64,000 nt of DNA from Crystallibacter sulfonylureivorans_A (GTDB lineage Bacteria > Actinomycetota > Actinomycetes > Actinomycetales > Micrococcaceae), in contig NZ_JBLKRT010000002.1 of assembly GCF_047607445.1 (NCBI RefSeq), forward strand, positions 124,001-188,000, read 5' to 3'. The first letter of the stretch is position 1. Each line of letters opens with the position of its first letter. The notes under the pieces were generated by a model. The model was not told where the DNA came from, did not search any database, and was given only the letters and a program-made list of their open reading frames with translations. The translations under genes and the position numbers were made by a program. Shown piece by piece: positions 41,799-50,189 of this stretch.

Positions 41799-42851
41799 AT
41801 GGCATCGGCATCAGATCTTGAGCTACAGCAGCGTCCCGGACGGCGGGTGACCGCCGCGATGGTCGCCGCGCGGGCCGGCGTCTCCACTGCAACCGTCTCC
41901 CTGGTCGCCAACGGCAAGACGCATGGCCGGGTCTCGGAAGACAACATCTCCCGCGTCCGACAGGCCATCGCCGAACTCGGCTATGTGGTGGACAGCGTCG
42001 GCAGTTCGCTGGCCAAGGGTGTCAGCTCGATCGTGATCCTGGTCGCACCGGACATCTCCAACCCGTTCTTCGCCAAGGTGATCGAGGGCGTGCGCGAGTC
42101 TCTCGGCTCGGATTTCCAGCTGCTGCTGTCGGTCACCGAGGCCGGCGAATTTCCCCGCGCCGACGACATCCGGCGGCTGTCGGCCCTGCGCCCTGCAGGT
42201 CTGCTGGTCGATGCCCCCGATGCCGCCTTCCTCGAGAACCTCTCCACCACCGTCCCCATGGTGCTGCTCGACGCGCCCGGGGTGGAGGCTTATGCGCCGT
42301 CGGTGAACCTCGACGTCGCCAGCGGCGCCCGCGAACTCGCGGCGCATCTGGCGGGTGCCGGCCACCGGCGTGTGGCCTATCTGGACAGCGTGACCGGAAC
42401 GGCCACCTTCACCCTCCGCCGCACGGTGTTCCTGGAGGCGGCGGAGGCGCTCGGGATGTCCGTCGAACCGGAGCACCGGATCAGCACCACCATCGACGTC
42501 GGCACAGCGGCGGAGGCGTTTGCCGCGGCCTGGCCGCAGTGGCGGCAGGCAGGTGTCAGCGCCGTCGTCTGCGCCACCGACACGCATGCGTACGGAGTGC
42601 TGCAGGAAGCCCGCGTGGCCGGCCTGCGGATCCCGGCCGAGCTCGCCGTCGCCGGCTTCGACGACCTGCCCTACTCCGCGTCCAGCAACCCCGGCCTCAC
42701 CAGCGTCCACCTTCCCGCCACCCGCCTGGGCCTCAAGGCCGGAGAACAGCTGCGCGGCCTGATCGAAGGCCGCGACCTCGAGCAGCCCCAACTCACCTTG
42801 GAAAGCTCGCTGATCGTTCGCGGCTCCACGGAGCGGACCGCCGCCGGCTAA
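41799..42851 (+). CDS. LacI-family regulator of nucleoside catabolism
   Basis: This 350-residue repressor has an N-terminal LacI helix-turn-helix (VTAAMVAARAGVSTATVSLVANGK, about 17-40) and a hinge helix (AIAELGYVVDSVGSSLAKG). A periplasmic-binding-like core follows with ILVAPDISNPFFAKVIEGV and a GFDDLPYS segment. It is divergent from the nucleoside hydrolase operon across a perfect operator. A free nucleoside or ribose is the likely inducer. Confidence 0.9.
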   Translation: MASASDLELQQRPGRRVTAAMVAARAGVSTATVSLVANGKTHGRVSEDNISRVRQAIAELGYVVDSVGSSLAKGVSSIVILVAPDISNPFFAKVIEGVRESLGSDFQLLLSVTEAGEFPRADDIRRLSALRPAGLLVDAPDAAFLENLSTTVPMVLLDAPGVEAYAPSVNLDVASGARELAAHLAGAGHRRVAYLDSVTGTATFTLRRTVFLEAAEALGMSVEPEHRISTTIDVGTAAEAFAAAWPQWRQAGVSAVVCATDTHAYGVLQEARVAGLRIPAELAVAGFDDLPYSASSNPGLTSVHLPATRLGLKAGEQLRGLIEGRDLEQPQLTLESSLIVRGSTERTAAG

Positions 42852-42880
42852 CGAACGACGGCAGTGGCTGCCCAAAGCCC

Positions 42881-42919
42881 GGTGGTCGATTAAGGCCGCT
42901 TGCGGCCGCACGTAGACCC
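42881..42919. repeat. REP-like element, single degenerate copy (locus 4)
   Basis: GGTGGTCGATTA, a GGCCGC-TT-GCGGCC stem and a CGTAGACCC tail lie between the LacI gene and the SDR gene. It is more diverged than the other copies but the stem is intact. Confidence 0.65.
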
Positions 42920-42978
42920 GGCACCTTCCGGCATCCAAGGCATGCCGTCCCCCTTGCTCGGCGGGTCTCGTTGCTCCG

Positions 42979-43779
42979 CTACGCCTCGCGCCAATCATGC
43001 CCGGTGACGGCAGCTCCCGCCTGCGGCCCCATCTGCAACATCCCGCCGTCCACGGCCCAGGACGCCCCGGTCACATAACCGGCATCTGCGGAGGCCAGGA
43101 ACGCGATCACCGCGGCCACTTCACGGGCGTCGCCGGGCCGGGACAGCGGGATGCCGGGCCGGTCGATGCCCTGCGGGTCCTCGTCTTCGTTGCCGGTCAT
43201 GGCGGTGGCAATCTCACCCGGCGCGACGGCATTGACCGTGATGCCGTGCCGGCCGAGCTCCAGCGCCATGTTCTTCACCAGTCCGCCTAGTCCGTGCTTG
43301 GCGGCGTCGTACGGCGCGGCACCGACCATCGGCTGGTGTTCGTGCACGCTGGTCACCGCGATGATCCGTCCGCCGTTGCCGGCGGCCGCCATTTTCCGGG
43401 CCGCCCGCTGCATGCAGACAAACGCGCCGTCCAGATCGGTGGCAACCACCTTCCGCCACGTCTCATAGTCAAGGTCCAGGAACGGCTCCATGGCACCGGT
43501 CCCGGAGTTGTTGACGAACACGTCCAGCCCGCCGAGCTGCTCCGCCAGCGCATCGACCACGTCCCCGCAGTCGGGCAGGTCAGTGGTGTCCAAATGAACG
43601 ACGACGGCGCTGCGTCCGAGCGCGCGGACCTCCTCCGCTGTGGCCTCCGCTCCGTCCCGGTCAGAGTGCCAGGTGATGCCCACATCCATTCCTGCCTGGG
43701 CAAGTGCGACGGCGGTGGCCCGGCCGATGCCCGAATCGGAACCGGTGACGATGGCGGTGCGGGGCGTGAACTGTTCCAT
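42979..43779 (-). CDS. short-chain dehydrogenase/reductase
   Basis: This 266-residue classical SDR has the cofactor motif TGSDSGIG, NNSG, the catalytic Ser of TSVHEHQP and YDAAK (Tyr and Lys). The C-terminal GYVTGASWAVDGGM block completes it. ATG 43779 is taken; ATG 43788 would add three residues. It resembles glucose-1-dehydrogenase or 3-oxoacyl reductase-type SDRs, and the substrate is unknown. It stands alone, convergent with the LacI gene across a REP-like copy. Confidence 0.87.
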   Translation of the reverse strand: MEQFTPRTAIVTGSDSGIGRATAVALAQAGMDVGITWHSDRDGAEATAEEVRALGRSAVVVHLDTTDLPDCGDVVDALAEQLGGLDVFVNNSGTGAMEPFLDLDYETWRKVVATDLDGAFVCMQRAARKMAAAGNGGRIIAVTSVHEHQPMVGAAPYDAAKHGLGGLVKNMALELGRHGITVNAVAPGEIATAMTGNEDEDPQGIDRPGIPLSRPGDAREVAAVIAFLASADAGYVTGASWAVDGGMLQMGPQAGAAVTGHDWREA

Positions 43780-43859
43780 GCGCCCCATTGTGGCGAAGAA
43801 CTGCCGGTCTGGCAGCCCAATGCGGCCCGGATCAGCGCGAGACCGGTGGGATTTCCCGA

Positions 43860-44663
43860 CTAGTTTTTGTTGAGGGCTGCGGACAGTTCGGATCGGATCG
43901 AGTCGATCCAGGCAATGCGACGCGTGATCCGTTCCTGGCCCCCGCTGCGTTCCCACATGTCGATAAAAGCTTGCTCTCCGCGCGCGATCCGGGCAAGAAC
44001 AAAGGGCCCGGAACGGTGAATGCCCCTCACGATGCGATCCAGGAACTCGTCCCGCTGCGGACCGAGGGGAATACCGTAAGCGTCGGCGACGATCCGCAAC
44101 CGGGAACCAACGTCAAAACCTGAACGTCCCCAGCGCTCCGCATCCTGCTGGGTATCAACAGGGACCCAATGCCGTGCCAACACCGCGAGGTCGTGCAGCG
44201 GATCGGTCGGGGCAGCAAACTCGAAGTCGATCAGCGCCACTGCCTGCCCGTCGCGCACCACGACGTTCTCCACGCACACATCGTTGTGACCGACGATGTT
44301 CCCGCCGTCGGGGTGTGCCAACTCGGTGTTCCAGAAGGCGTTGGCAGGCGGGACGAAGTCAGCCACGGCGTCGTGGAAATCCCGCAGCAGACGGGAAACC
44401 GACGCCAGCAGCCCGGGCGAAAGCGACCACTTCGGAAACGGCGGAATGGCCACGTCTCCGGGAATGTAGCGCAGCCGCTCCCTGCCCTGCTCATCAATCC
44501 CCAGAGGCTCAGGCACCCCAGCGAAGCCGTTGGACCTGGCATGTTCGAGCAGGCTGAAAACCAGTTCCGTCTGGGCCGAGGCAGGACGGCGAACCTCATC
44601 ACCAATTTTGATGATCGCTCCGGCGTTGGCCACACCGCCGGCCAGGACCTCGCCGTCGTTCAT
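43860..44663 (-). CDS. aminoglycoside-phosphotransferase-fold protein
   Basis: This 267-residue protein of the APH/choline-kinase fold has a catalytic-loop-like VGHNDVCVENVVV (H-x-D-x4-N) and the metal-binding IDFEFAAP. The N-lobe is short, with IIKIGDEVRRP. It could phosphorylate a small molecule. True aminoglycoside resistance is not implied by this family alone. It is transcribed with the SDR gene in the same direction after an 80-base gap. Confidence 0.75.
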   Translation of the reverse strand: MNDGEVLAGGVANAGAIIKIGDEVRRPASAQTELVFSLLEHARSNGFAGVPEPLGIDEQGRERLRYIPGDVAIPPFPKWSLSPGLLASVSRLLRDFHDAVADFVPPANAFWNTELAHPDGGNIVGHNDVCVENVVVRDGQAVALIDFEFAAPTDPLHDLAVLARHWVPVDTQQDAERWGRSGFDVGSRLRIVADAYGIPLGPQRDEFLDRIVRGIHRSGPFVLARIARGEQAFIDMWERSGGQERITRRIAWIDSIRSELSAALNKN

Positions 44664-44712
44664 GGGCCATACCCTACCGCGGCCCGCAACGCAGGACCGC
44701 CTGCCTAGACAA

Positions 44713-44743
44713 GGATGGGGGCAGGTATCGCCTGCCCCCATCC
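44713..44743 (-). terminator. hairpin between the ABM and phosphotransferase genes
   Basis: GGATGGGGGCAGG (44713-44725) and CCTGCCCCCATCC (44731-44743) are perfect 13-bp arms around TATCG, placed just after the minus-strand ABM gene stop. CCTTGTC follows on that strand. Confidence 0.65.
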
Positions 44744-44755
44744 ACTGAAAAACTG

Positions 44756-45076
44756 CTAGGCGACGGTCATTTCGCCCATCTGATCCCAGCCTTCGCCGTC
44801 AAGCTGGCGGCTGATGATGCGCGGAGTCTCCTGCAGGTACTGCGGCTGCTCCTGCATGGCCTTCTTGAAGTGATCGCTCTTCACGTGTGCTTCGGCGGCG
44901 TCATCCTTGAAGGCTTCCACCAAGACGTACTCGTTCGGGTCCTCCACGCTGCGCGACCAGTCGAACCACAAGTTGCCCGGCTCGGCGCGGGTTGCTTCGG
45001 TGAACTCCCGCACCAGTTCGGGGAAGCTTTCGGCGTGCTCGTCCTTGACCTTGAACTTGACCACAATGAAAATCAC
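44756..45076 (-). CDS. antibiotic-biosynthesis-monooxygenase (ABM) domain protein
   Basis: This 106-residue dimeric alpha/beta-barrel protein has the ABM pattern: FIVVKFKVKDEHAESFPELV, EPGNLWFDWSRSVEDPNEYVLVEAF and AHVKSDHFKKAM. Relatives include YgiN quinol monooxygenase and heme-degrading enzymes. The His in HVKSDHF is the family-conserved position. The gene stands alone between terminators. The reaction is not known. Confidence 0.85.
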   Translation of the reverse strand: MIFIVVKFKVKDEHAESFPELVREFTEATRAEPGNLWFDWSRSVEDPNEYVLVEAFKDDAAEAHVKSDHFKKAMQEQPQYLQETPRIISRQLDGEGWDQMGEMTVA

Positions 45077-45175
45077 GCGGATTCAGCCTTTCTCTTGGGT
45101 GTCCGTCAATCCTGTCATGCGTCGGCGGGGTGAGCGCGGCGGGACGTCGCCCCTGCCAGTGGCACCTTCCACGAC

Positions 45176-45236
45176 AACGACTGTACCGATCGGGCCCACT
45201 CGGCGGCGAGGAACGGGCCATATCGGTACAGTCGTT
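45176..45236. repeat. long palindromic element, copy 2
   Basis: 22-base arms at 45176-45197 and 45215-45236 match at 20 positions. The right arm read in reverse begins AACGACTGTACCGATA and ends TGGCCC. It is closely similar to copy 1 at 14271 and is again intergenic, between the ABM promoter side and the DUF1990 stop. Confidence 0.8.
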
Positions 45237-45243
45237 CCCGGTG

Positions 45244-45786
45244 TTAAGTGCAGCCGGCCAGACCGCCGGCCAGCGCTTTGGCAGCGGCAACGTAGCGCCG
45301 GGTCACCAGCCGCTGGGCCGCTCCTGCCACTGGGCCGCCTGCCCGGTAAAACCAGGTGGAGTGCCGGCTGAAGGCAAACAGGTCGAAGACCACCAGCCCG
45401 TTCTCCTGCAGCGACGCCACGAAGCCCTCTTCTCCTGACTCCGGATGACCGGGCAGCGTGCCATAGCCGAAACCTGTCCGGGCGGGGGTCCGCTCGGTCC
45501 AGACCACCCGGCAGGGTGCGGACAGCCGCAGCGGCCCGATCCCGAATCCGGGCACAACGTCCACTCCTTCGGCGACCGCAGGCGTGGCAGCATCGACCCG
45601 CAAGCCAGCCAACCGGTGCAGCTCCCAGCCCATCAGTCCCTGGGCCAGCCGGTGGAATGCGTCCTCCCCGACGCCCACCGCGGTGCGCACTTCGGTGGTC
45701 CGAAACCCCGGTGGGGTGCTGCGCTCCCGGCTCAGCCCCACGTCGTCGTACGTCAGCGAGGCCGCACTCAGGTCCTTGGCTTTCAC
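45244..45786 (-). CDS. DUF1990 family protein
   Basis: This 180-residue protein matches DUF1990: an N-terminal LTYDDVGLSRE segment, AVGVGEDAFHRLAQGLMGWELHRLAG, the TGFGYGTLPGHPESGEEGF block, and FSRHSTWFYRAGGPVAGAAQ near the end. The family is common in actinobacteria and plants and has no proven activity. It starts three bases after the MmcQ-like gene stop, so the two form an operon. Confidence 0.85.
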   Translation of the reverse strand: MKAKDLSAASLTYDDVGLSRERSTPPGFRTTEVRTAVGVGEDAFHRLAQGLMGWELHRLAGLRVDAATPAVAEGVDVVPGFGIGPLRLSAPCRVVWTERTPARTGFGYGTLPGHPESGEEGFVASLQENGLVVFDLFAFSRHSTWFYRAGGPVAGAAQRLVTRRYVAAAKALAGGLAGCT

Positions 45787-45789
45787 CGC

Positions 45790-46194
45790 TCAGCCCTGCC
45801 GTACATCGTCGCCGCGGGCAAGCCCCATCCAGCCGAGCGACTCGCGGTCCCGCCGCGGCAGCGACGCCACCACCAGGTCGTACGAGTCCTCGATCATGTC
45901 GCGCAGCATGTCGTCGGGCAGTGCGCCGTCGCAGCGCACTCCGTTCCAGTGCGTTTTGTTCATGTGGTACGCGCCGGTGATCTCCGGGTGCGCCGTGCGC
46001 AACTGCTGGGCGAGCGCCGGTTCGCACTTGAGGCTGATGCTCAGCCGCGGGGCCTGAAGGTCCGACAACGCGAACATTTTGGCGGCCCGCCCGGGCGCAC
46101 GGACCTTGAACACCGATGCCTCCGGGCCGAACGGAAAGTCTTCGAACGCCCCGGGCAGGGAAAGGCAGAATTCACGCAGCGCGGTCGCGTCCAT
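45790..46194 (-). CDS. MmcQ/YjbR family DNA-binding-fold protein
   Basis: This 134-residue protein has the MmcQ/YjbR (CyaY-like double-wing) fold: REFCLSLPGAFEDFPFGPEASVFKV, LKCEP and HMNKTHWNGV. It ends with DMIEDSYDLVVASLPRR. The exact role is unknown. ATG 46194 is chosen at the start of the conserved region. It is first of a two-gene operon with DUF1990. Confidence 0.87.
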   Translation of the reverse strand: MDATALREFCLSLPGAFEDFPFGPEASVFKVRAPGRAAKMFALSDLQAPRLSISLKCEPALAQQLRTAHPEITGAYHMNKTHWNGVRCDGALPDDMLRDMIEDSYDLVVASLPRRDRESLGWMGLARGDDVRQG

Positions 46195-46321
46195 AGGCAC
46201 GAGCCTACTGCTACCCGCCGGCCGGGTCACGGGCTGCGCACGTCTTGGTGCGCGGAGGGCCCGCCCAGCCCGCCCGCCCCGGTGCGCAGCGATGACTTCG
46301 GTGGCAGGATGGTTTCACGGA

Positions 46322-46337
46322 TGTTTCACGGGGAACA
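46322..46337. promoter_or_regulatory. parS-like sequence
   Basis: TGTTTCACGGGGAACA matches the ParB site consensus TGTTTCACGTGAAACA at 14 of 16 bases. A GTTTCACGG half repeat precedes it. Genes such as dnaX and recR are often within a few hundred kb of the origin in actinobacteria, which makes a degenerate parS plausible. A chance match is not excluded. Confidence 0.3.
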
Positions 46338-46418
46338 ACGGCGCTGCTGGCGCGCCGGTGCCAGGCCCTCAGGGTCGCCACAAGGCGCCGGGTAGCACCC
46401 GCTCAGAGGAGGAGAACC

Positions 46419-47258
46419 ATGGCAGACACCGGCAGGGAAGCCAAGCGGGCGGCCGGCAAGGCCGTGGACAAGACCGAGAAGGCCGCCGATTCGAAGACCT
46501 TCGAGTGGGTGGCGCGCACCGGGTATGCGGCCAGCGGGCTGCTGCACCTGCTGATCGGCGTCATCGCCCTGCGGCTGGCCTTCGGCGGAGGCGGTGAAGC
46601 GGATCAGTCTGGAGCAGCCTCCAGCCTGGCGCAGAACCCGGGCGGACTGTTCCTGCTCTGGGCGGGCATGCTGGGTGCTGGGGCGCTGGCGCTGTGGCAG
46701 GTCAGCGACGCCGTGTTCGGCGGCCGCAACCTGGAGCCAAAGAAAAAGTGGGGTTTCCGGGCGAAGGCGGTGGGCCTGGCCATCGTGTACGGAGCCATCG
46801 CGGTGACCTTCGGCAGCTTCGCCCTGGGCTCCGGCAGTAATAGCAGCGAGAAATCGCAGGATGCCAGCACCAAGCTGATGCAGTGGCCGGGCGGTGCCGT
46901 GGTGCTGTTCCTGATCGGCGCGGTGATCATCGGGGCTGGTATCTACTACGTGGTCAAAGGCCTGTTCCGGAACTTCTTCAAAGACCTCAAGCCGCTCCCC
47001 CGCGGTGCAGTCCACACGACCGTGACCTGGGTGGGCATCGTCGGTTTCGTCGGCAAGGGTCTGGCCTTGGTTGTGCTCGGATTGCTGCTGGCGGTCGCCG
47101 CCCTGCAGAACGATCCGCAGGACGTGAAGGGCCTGGACGGCGCACTCAAGGCGCTACGCGAGCAGCCGTTGGGGCCGGCGGCGCTGGCCTTCGTGGCCGT
47201 CGGCCTGATCTGTTACGGGCTCTATCTGGGTGCCCGGGCGCGCTACGCCAAGATGTAG
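46419..47258 (+). CDS. DUF1206 integral membrane protein
   Basis: This 279-residue membrane protein contains three copies of the DUF1206 two-helix unit. Each starts near a basic, aromatic residue-rich turn (WVARTGYAASGLLHL, GFRAKAVGLAIVYG, TVTWVGIVGFVGKGLAL) and ends in a helix with a short charged loop. The N-terminus is a Lys/Ala-rich cytoplasmic segment of about 30 residues. The family is mainly actinobacterial and of unknown function. GGAGGAG lies just before the ATG. Confidence 0.85.
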   Translation: MADTGREAKRAAGKAVDKTEKAADSKTFEWVARTGYAASGLLHLLIGVIALRLAFGGGGEADQSGAASSLAQNPGGLFLLWAGMLGAGALALWQVSDAVFGGRNLEPKKKWGFRAKAVGLAIVYGAIAVTFGSFALGSGSNSSEKSQDASTKLMQWPGGAVVLFLIGAVIIGAGIYYVVKGLFRNFFKDLKPLPRGAVHTTVTWVGIVGFVGKGLALVVLGLLLAVAALQNDPQDVKGLDGALKALREQPLGPAALAFVAVGLICYGLYLGARARYAKM

Positions 47259-47358
47259 CGCGCCCGGCGCGGTCCTGCGGCGGCGAGCTCGGGGCTCGCC
47301 CGGCCGTCGGGCCGACAGTAGGGCCGCCCCGCGCGCCCGCGCGACCCCAGGCCGCCGC

Positions 47359-48282
47359 TTACTCCGCCGACACCGGGGTCAGCACGTCCTTGACCAGTGG
47401 GTCCTCGGTGGTGTTGAGATATTCCTCTAGCCGCGGATCGGAGAAGATCTCGATCAGCTTCTTGCTCTCGGCGCTGTCCTTGAACTCGGTTCCGATCACC
47501 AGGCGAGAGGCGAACGTCTTGGGTGCCGCCGGGAACAGGATGCCCTTGTCGCGGCCGATCTTGCCGGCGTCGAACTGGGAGACGTACCCGATGGCCACGT
47601 CGACCGAATCGAGCATGCGCGGCATCGCCAGCAGGTCGGCTTCCTTCAGCGTGAAGCCCCGCGGGTTGCCGGCAACGTCACGGATCTTCGCGGTGCGCGG
47701 CTCGACCGCGGGATCCAGTTCCAGCAGCCCCTCGCGCTGCAGCAGCCACAGCGCCTGTCCCTGGTTGGCCGCATCGTTCGGCAGCAGCAGGACGGCGCCC
47801 CGCGGCAGGCTCTCCACCGACTCGTAGCGGGTGGAATACAGCCCGAAGCCCCACTGGAACAGCTCCACGGTGGGCGTCAGCTCCACGCCGCTGGCTTCGG
47901 CCGACTGCTGCATGTACCACTGGTGCTCGAAGATGGTGCCGTGGAACTGGCCCTCGGCCACGGCGCGGTTGGCTTGGACCGGATCCTGCAGGCCCACTGC
48001 CTCGATCTCCACGCCGTAGTCCGGTGCGATCTCCTCGGCGACGAACTCGAGGATCTTCTCCTCGCCGGCCATCGCCGGTTCAAAGTGGACCTTCAACGGG
48101 GAGGTGACCTCGCCGCCGTCGGCAGCAGCGGTGGCCGGCCGGGACTGCTGCTGCACCAGCAACAATCCCAGGACCAGGGCGACGACGGCGGCGATCGCCG
48201 CGATACTCCACGGCAGCGAGGTGGACTGCTTGCGCAGGGTGAAACCGTGGTCGTGACCAGACCCGGTGGACGGTGTGCTCAT
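47359..48282 (-). CDS. metQ: methionine ABC importer binding protein, MetQ/NlpA family
   Basis: This NlpA-family receptor for D/L-methionine importers has ILEFVAEEIAPDYGVEIEAVGLQDP, a GTIFEHQWYMQQ pocket segment, LLPNDAANQGQALWLLQREGLL and LFPAAPKTFASRLVIGTEF. The 307-residue protein has no lipobox: the N-terminus is a 27-residue His/Ser-rich cytoplasmic stretch followed by one hydrophobic anchor (SIAAIAAVVALVLGLLLV). It may thus be held by a transmembrane helix instead of a lipid. It is last of metN-metI-metQ under the S-box riboswitch at 50190. Confidence 0.85.
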   Translation of the reverse strand: MSTPSTGSGHDHGFTLRKQSTSLPWSIAAIAAVVALVLGLLLVQQQSRPATAAADGGEVTSPLKVHFEPAMAGEEKILEFVAEEIAPDYGVEIEAVGLQDPVQANRAVAEGQFHGTIFEHQWYMQQSAEASGVELTPTVELFQWGFGLYSTRYESVESLPRGAVLLLPNDAANQGQALWLLQREGLLELDPAVEPRTAKIRDVAGNPRGFTLKEADLLAMPRMLDSVDVAIGYVSQFDAGKIGRDKGILFPAAPKTFASRLVIGTEFKDSAESKKLIEIFSDPRLEEYLNTTEDPLVKDVLTPVSAE

Positions 48283-48306
48283 GTGTGGTGCTCCTGGTTT
48301 CTTCAG

Positions 48307-48999
48307 CTAGGGGCGCAGCAGTGCGCGGGAAATGCGGTCGCCGGCGAACTGCACCAGCTGGACCGTGATGATGAGGACAACGATGGTTGCGGCCATCACG
48401 TGGGTGTCGAACCGCTGGTAGCCGTACGTGACGGCCAGGTAGCCGATGCCGCCGGCGCCGATGGTTCCCGCGATGGCCGAGTATTCGATCATCGAGATGG
48501 TGTTCAGCGTGATCGCCGATGTCAGGCCGGGCAGCGCCTCGCGCAGCTGGGTCTGCCGGATGATCTGCCCGGTAGAACTGCCGGTGACCAGGCCCACGGC
48601 CATGTTCTCGCGCGGCAGGTCGTTCAGCGCGTTCTGCACCAGCCGGGCGAAGAACGGGATGCCGGCCAGCGTCATCGGGACCACCGCAGCTGCGATACCG
48701 ATGGTGGTTCCGGTGACCCACTTGGTCAGCGGGATGATCGCGGCCATCAGCACCAGGAACGGCAGCGAGCGGCCCATGTTGACCAGCCAGCTGACCACAC
48801 CGTGCAGGCGCGGCCGTGGAAACAGTCCGCGGCTGTCCGTGTTGTACAGCAACACGCCGGTGGCTCCGCCAACCAGGATCACCAGTGCCATCACAATGCC
48901 GACCATCGCCCAGGTTTCGCCGTAGGCGGGCAGCAGCAGCGCGGGCAGGTCGGCCCAGGGCGTATCCAGCCCGACGGCGGCGGTTTCGGTGGGCCTCAT
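48307..48999 (-). CDS. metI: methionine ABC importer permease
   Basis: This 230-residue permease with about five helices has the MetI pattern NMGRSLPFLVLMAAIIPLTK and GIPFFARLVQNALNDLPRE. Its coupling helix region is GQIIRQTQLREALPGLTSAI. It overlaps metN by four bases (ATGA) and precedes metQ by 24 bases. Confidence 0.9.
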   Translation of the reverse strand: MRPTETAAVGLDTPWADLPALLLPAYGETWAMVGIVMALVILVGGATGVLLYNTDSRGLFPRPRLHGVVSWLVNMGRSLPFLVLMAAIIPLTKWVTGTTIGIAAAVVPMTLAGIPFFARLVQNALNDLPRENMAVGLVTGSSTGQIIRQTQLREALPGLTSAITLNTISMIEYSAIAGTIGAGGIGYLAVTYGYQRFDTHVMAATIVVLIITVQLVQFAGDRISRALLRP

Positions 49000-50075
49000 G
49001 CGCTTACCCCGATCTTCTCGTTGGCTTCAAATCCGGCACCATCCGACGGCGGTGCGGTGGGTGTCAGGGGGGAGGCGGTGGCCGCGGCGGAGACTGCCGC
49101 ACCCGGATCCGCGACCAGGCCCAGCTGCTCCAGATAGCCGCGGACCTCCGCCTCCGGACGGCCGGCCACCCCGATTTCAGCACGGCCGAGCACCGTTTCA
49201 CCGTGCGCTTCCACCGAACCGCCCAGCAGCGCCACGCGCACGCCGAGTCCCGTGGACAGGCGGGTCAGCCACTCCGGGTCCACCGGCCCGTGCCGGTAGG
49301 AGACGGACAGTGCGTAGTCGAAGCCGGCCGGCAGCGGCAGGGCCCGCACGGGCAGCAGTTGGCGGCCCGCGCCAGACCCGGGATCCGCCACCAGTGCGCC
49401 GATCGGTCCGTACTCGGAAACCCGCCCGTTGGCCAGCACGGCCACCTGGTCGGCGACGTGGCGCACCACGTCCATCTCGTGCGTGATCAGGATGACGGAC
49501 AGTCCCATCTCGGTGCGCACGTCATCCAGCAGGTCCAGGATCTGCTGCGTGGACTCCGGGTCCAGGCCGGAGGTTGATTCGTCGGAGAGCAGGATCCGCG
49601 GCCGCAGCGCCAGCGCCCGGGCGATGCCCACCCGCTGCTTCTGGCCGCCGGAGAGCTGGCCCGGGTAAGCGGAGGCCTTGTGCAGCAGGCCCACCCGGTC
49701 CAGCAGCTCGGCCACCCGGTCCTCCATCTCGCGGTGCACCACGCCGAGGTTGCGCAGGGGAAGCGCCACGTTCTCGGCCACCGTCATCCGGCGCAGCAGC
49801 GCCGAATGCTGGAAGATGGTGCCGATCGCGCGGCGTTCGCTGCGCAGCGCCTGGCCGGACAGGGCGGAGAGGTTGCGGCCGTCCACCAGCACCTGGCCGG
49901 AGGTCGGTTTCTCCAGCAGGGAAATGCAGTGCGAGAGGGTGGTCTTGCCGGCCCCGGACGGGCCGACGACGGCGGTAATCGCCCCCTGTTCGATAGTCAG
50001 GTCGATGCCCTTGAGCACCTCGACCGTCCCCTGGCCGGTGCTGTAGCTCTTGTGCAGATTGCGGATTTCAATCAT
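48996..50075 (-). CDS. metN: methionine ABC importer ATPase
   Basis: This 359-residue ATPase of the methionine uptake family has Walker A GPSGAGKTT, the signature LSGGQKQRVGIARAL, Walker B ILLSDESTSGLDPE and the switch ITHEMDVVRHVAD. A C-terminal NIL-type regulatory domain (about 245-325), which in E. coli MetN senses methionine, is followed by an Ala/Pro tail. ATG 50075 has only a weak ribosome-binding site of its own. The overlapping stop of a ten-codon upstream ORF suggests coupled translation. Controlled by the S-box RNA at 50190-50279. Confidence 0.92.
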   Translation of the reverse strand: MIEIRNLHKSYSTGQGTVEVLKGIDLTIEQGAITAVVGPSGAGKTTLSHCISLLEKPTSGQVLVDGRNLSALSGQALRSERRAIGTIFQHSALLRRMTVAENVALPLRNLGVVHREMEDRVAELLDRVGLLHKASAYPGQLSGGQKQRVGIARALALRPRILLSDESTSGLDPESTQQILDLLDDVRTEMGLSVILITHEMDVVRHVADQVAVLANGRVSEYGPIGALVADPGSGAGRQLLPVRALPLPAGFDYALSVSYRHGPVDPEWLTRLSTGLGVRVALLGGSVEAHGETVLGRAEIGVAGRPEAEVRGYLEQLGLVADPGAAVSAAATASPLTPTAPPSDGAGFEANEKIGVSA

Positions 50076-50104
50076 CGCGTACCGCCCGCGGCGTACCGTG
50101 TCAT
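50072..50104 (-). CDS. upstream ORF (10 codons) coupled to metN
   Basis: On the minus strand ATG at 50104 follows CAGGAG by four bases and encodes MTRYAAGGTR. Its TGA stop (50074-50072) lies inside the metN start region (CGATGATT), so the stop and the metN ATG overlap. Ribosomes ending here could restart at metN. The ORF lies between the S-box aptamer and metN. No methionine or cysteine run is present, so it is more likely a coupling device than a classical attenuator. Confidence 0.55.
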   Translation of the reverse strand: MTRYAAGGTR

Positions 50105-50189
50105 GTTGCTCCTGAAGTTCAGGGAGCCCCGGGCACAGGGCATCGCTGCCGCGCAGGCAGGGCGCAGCCGGGTCCGGTCCTGTCCGGGT

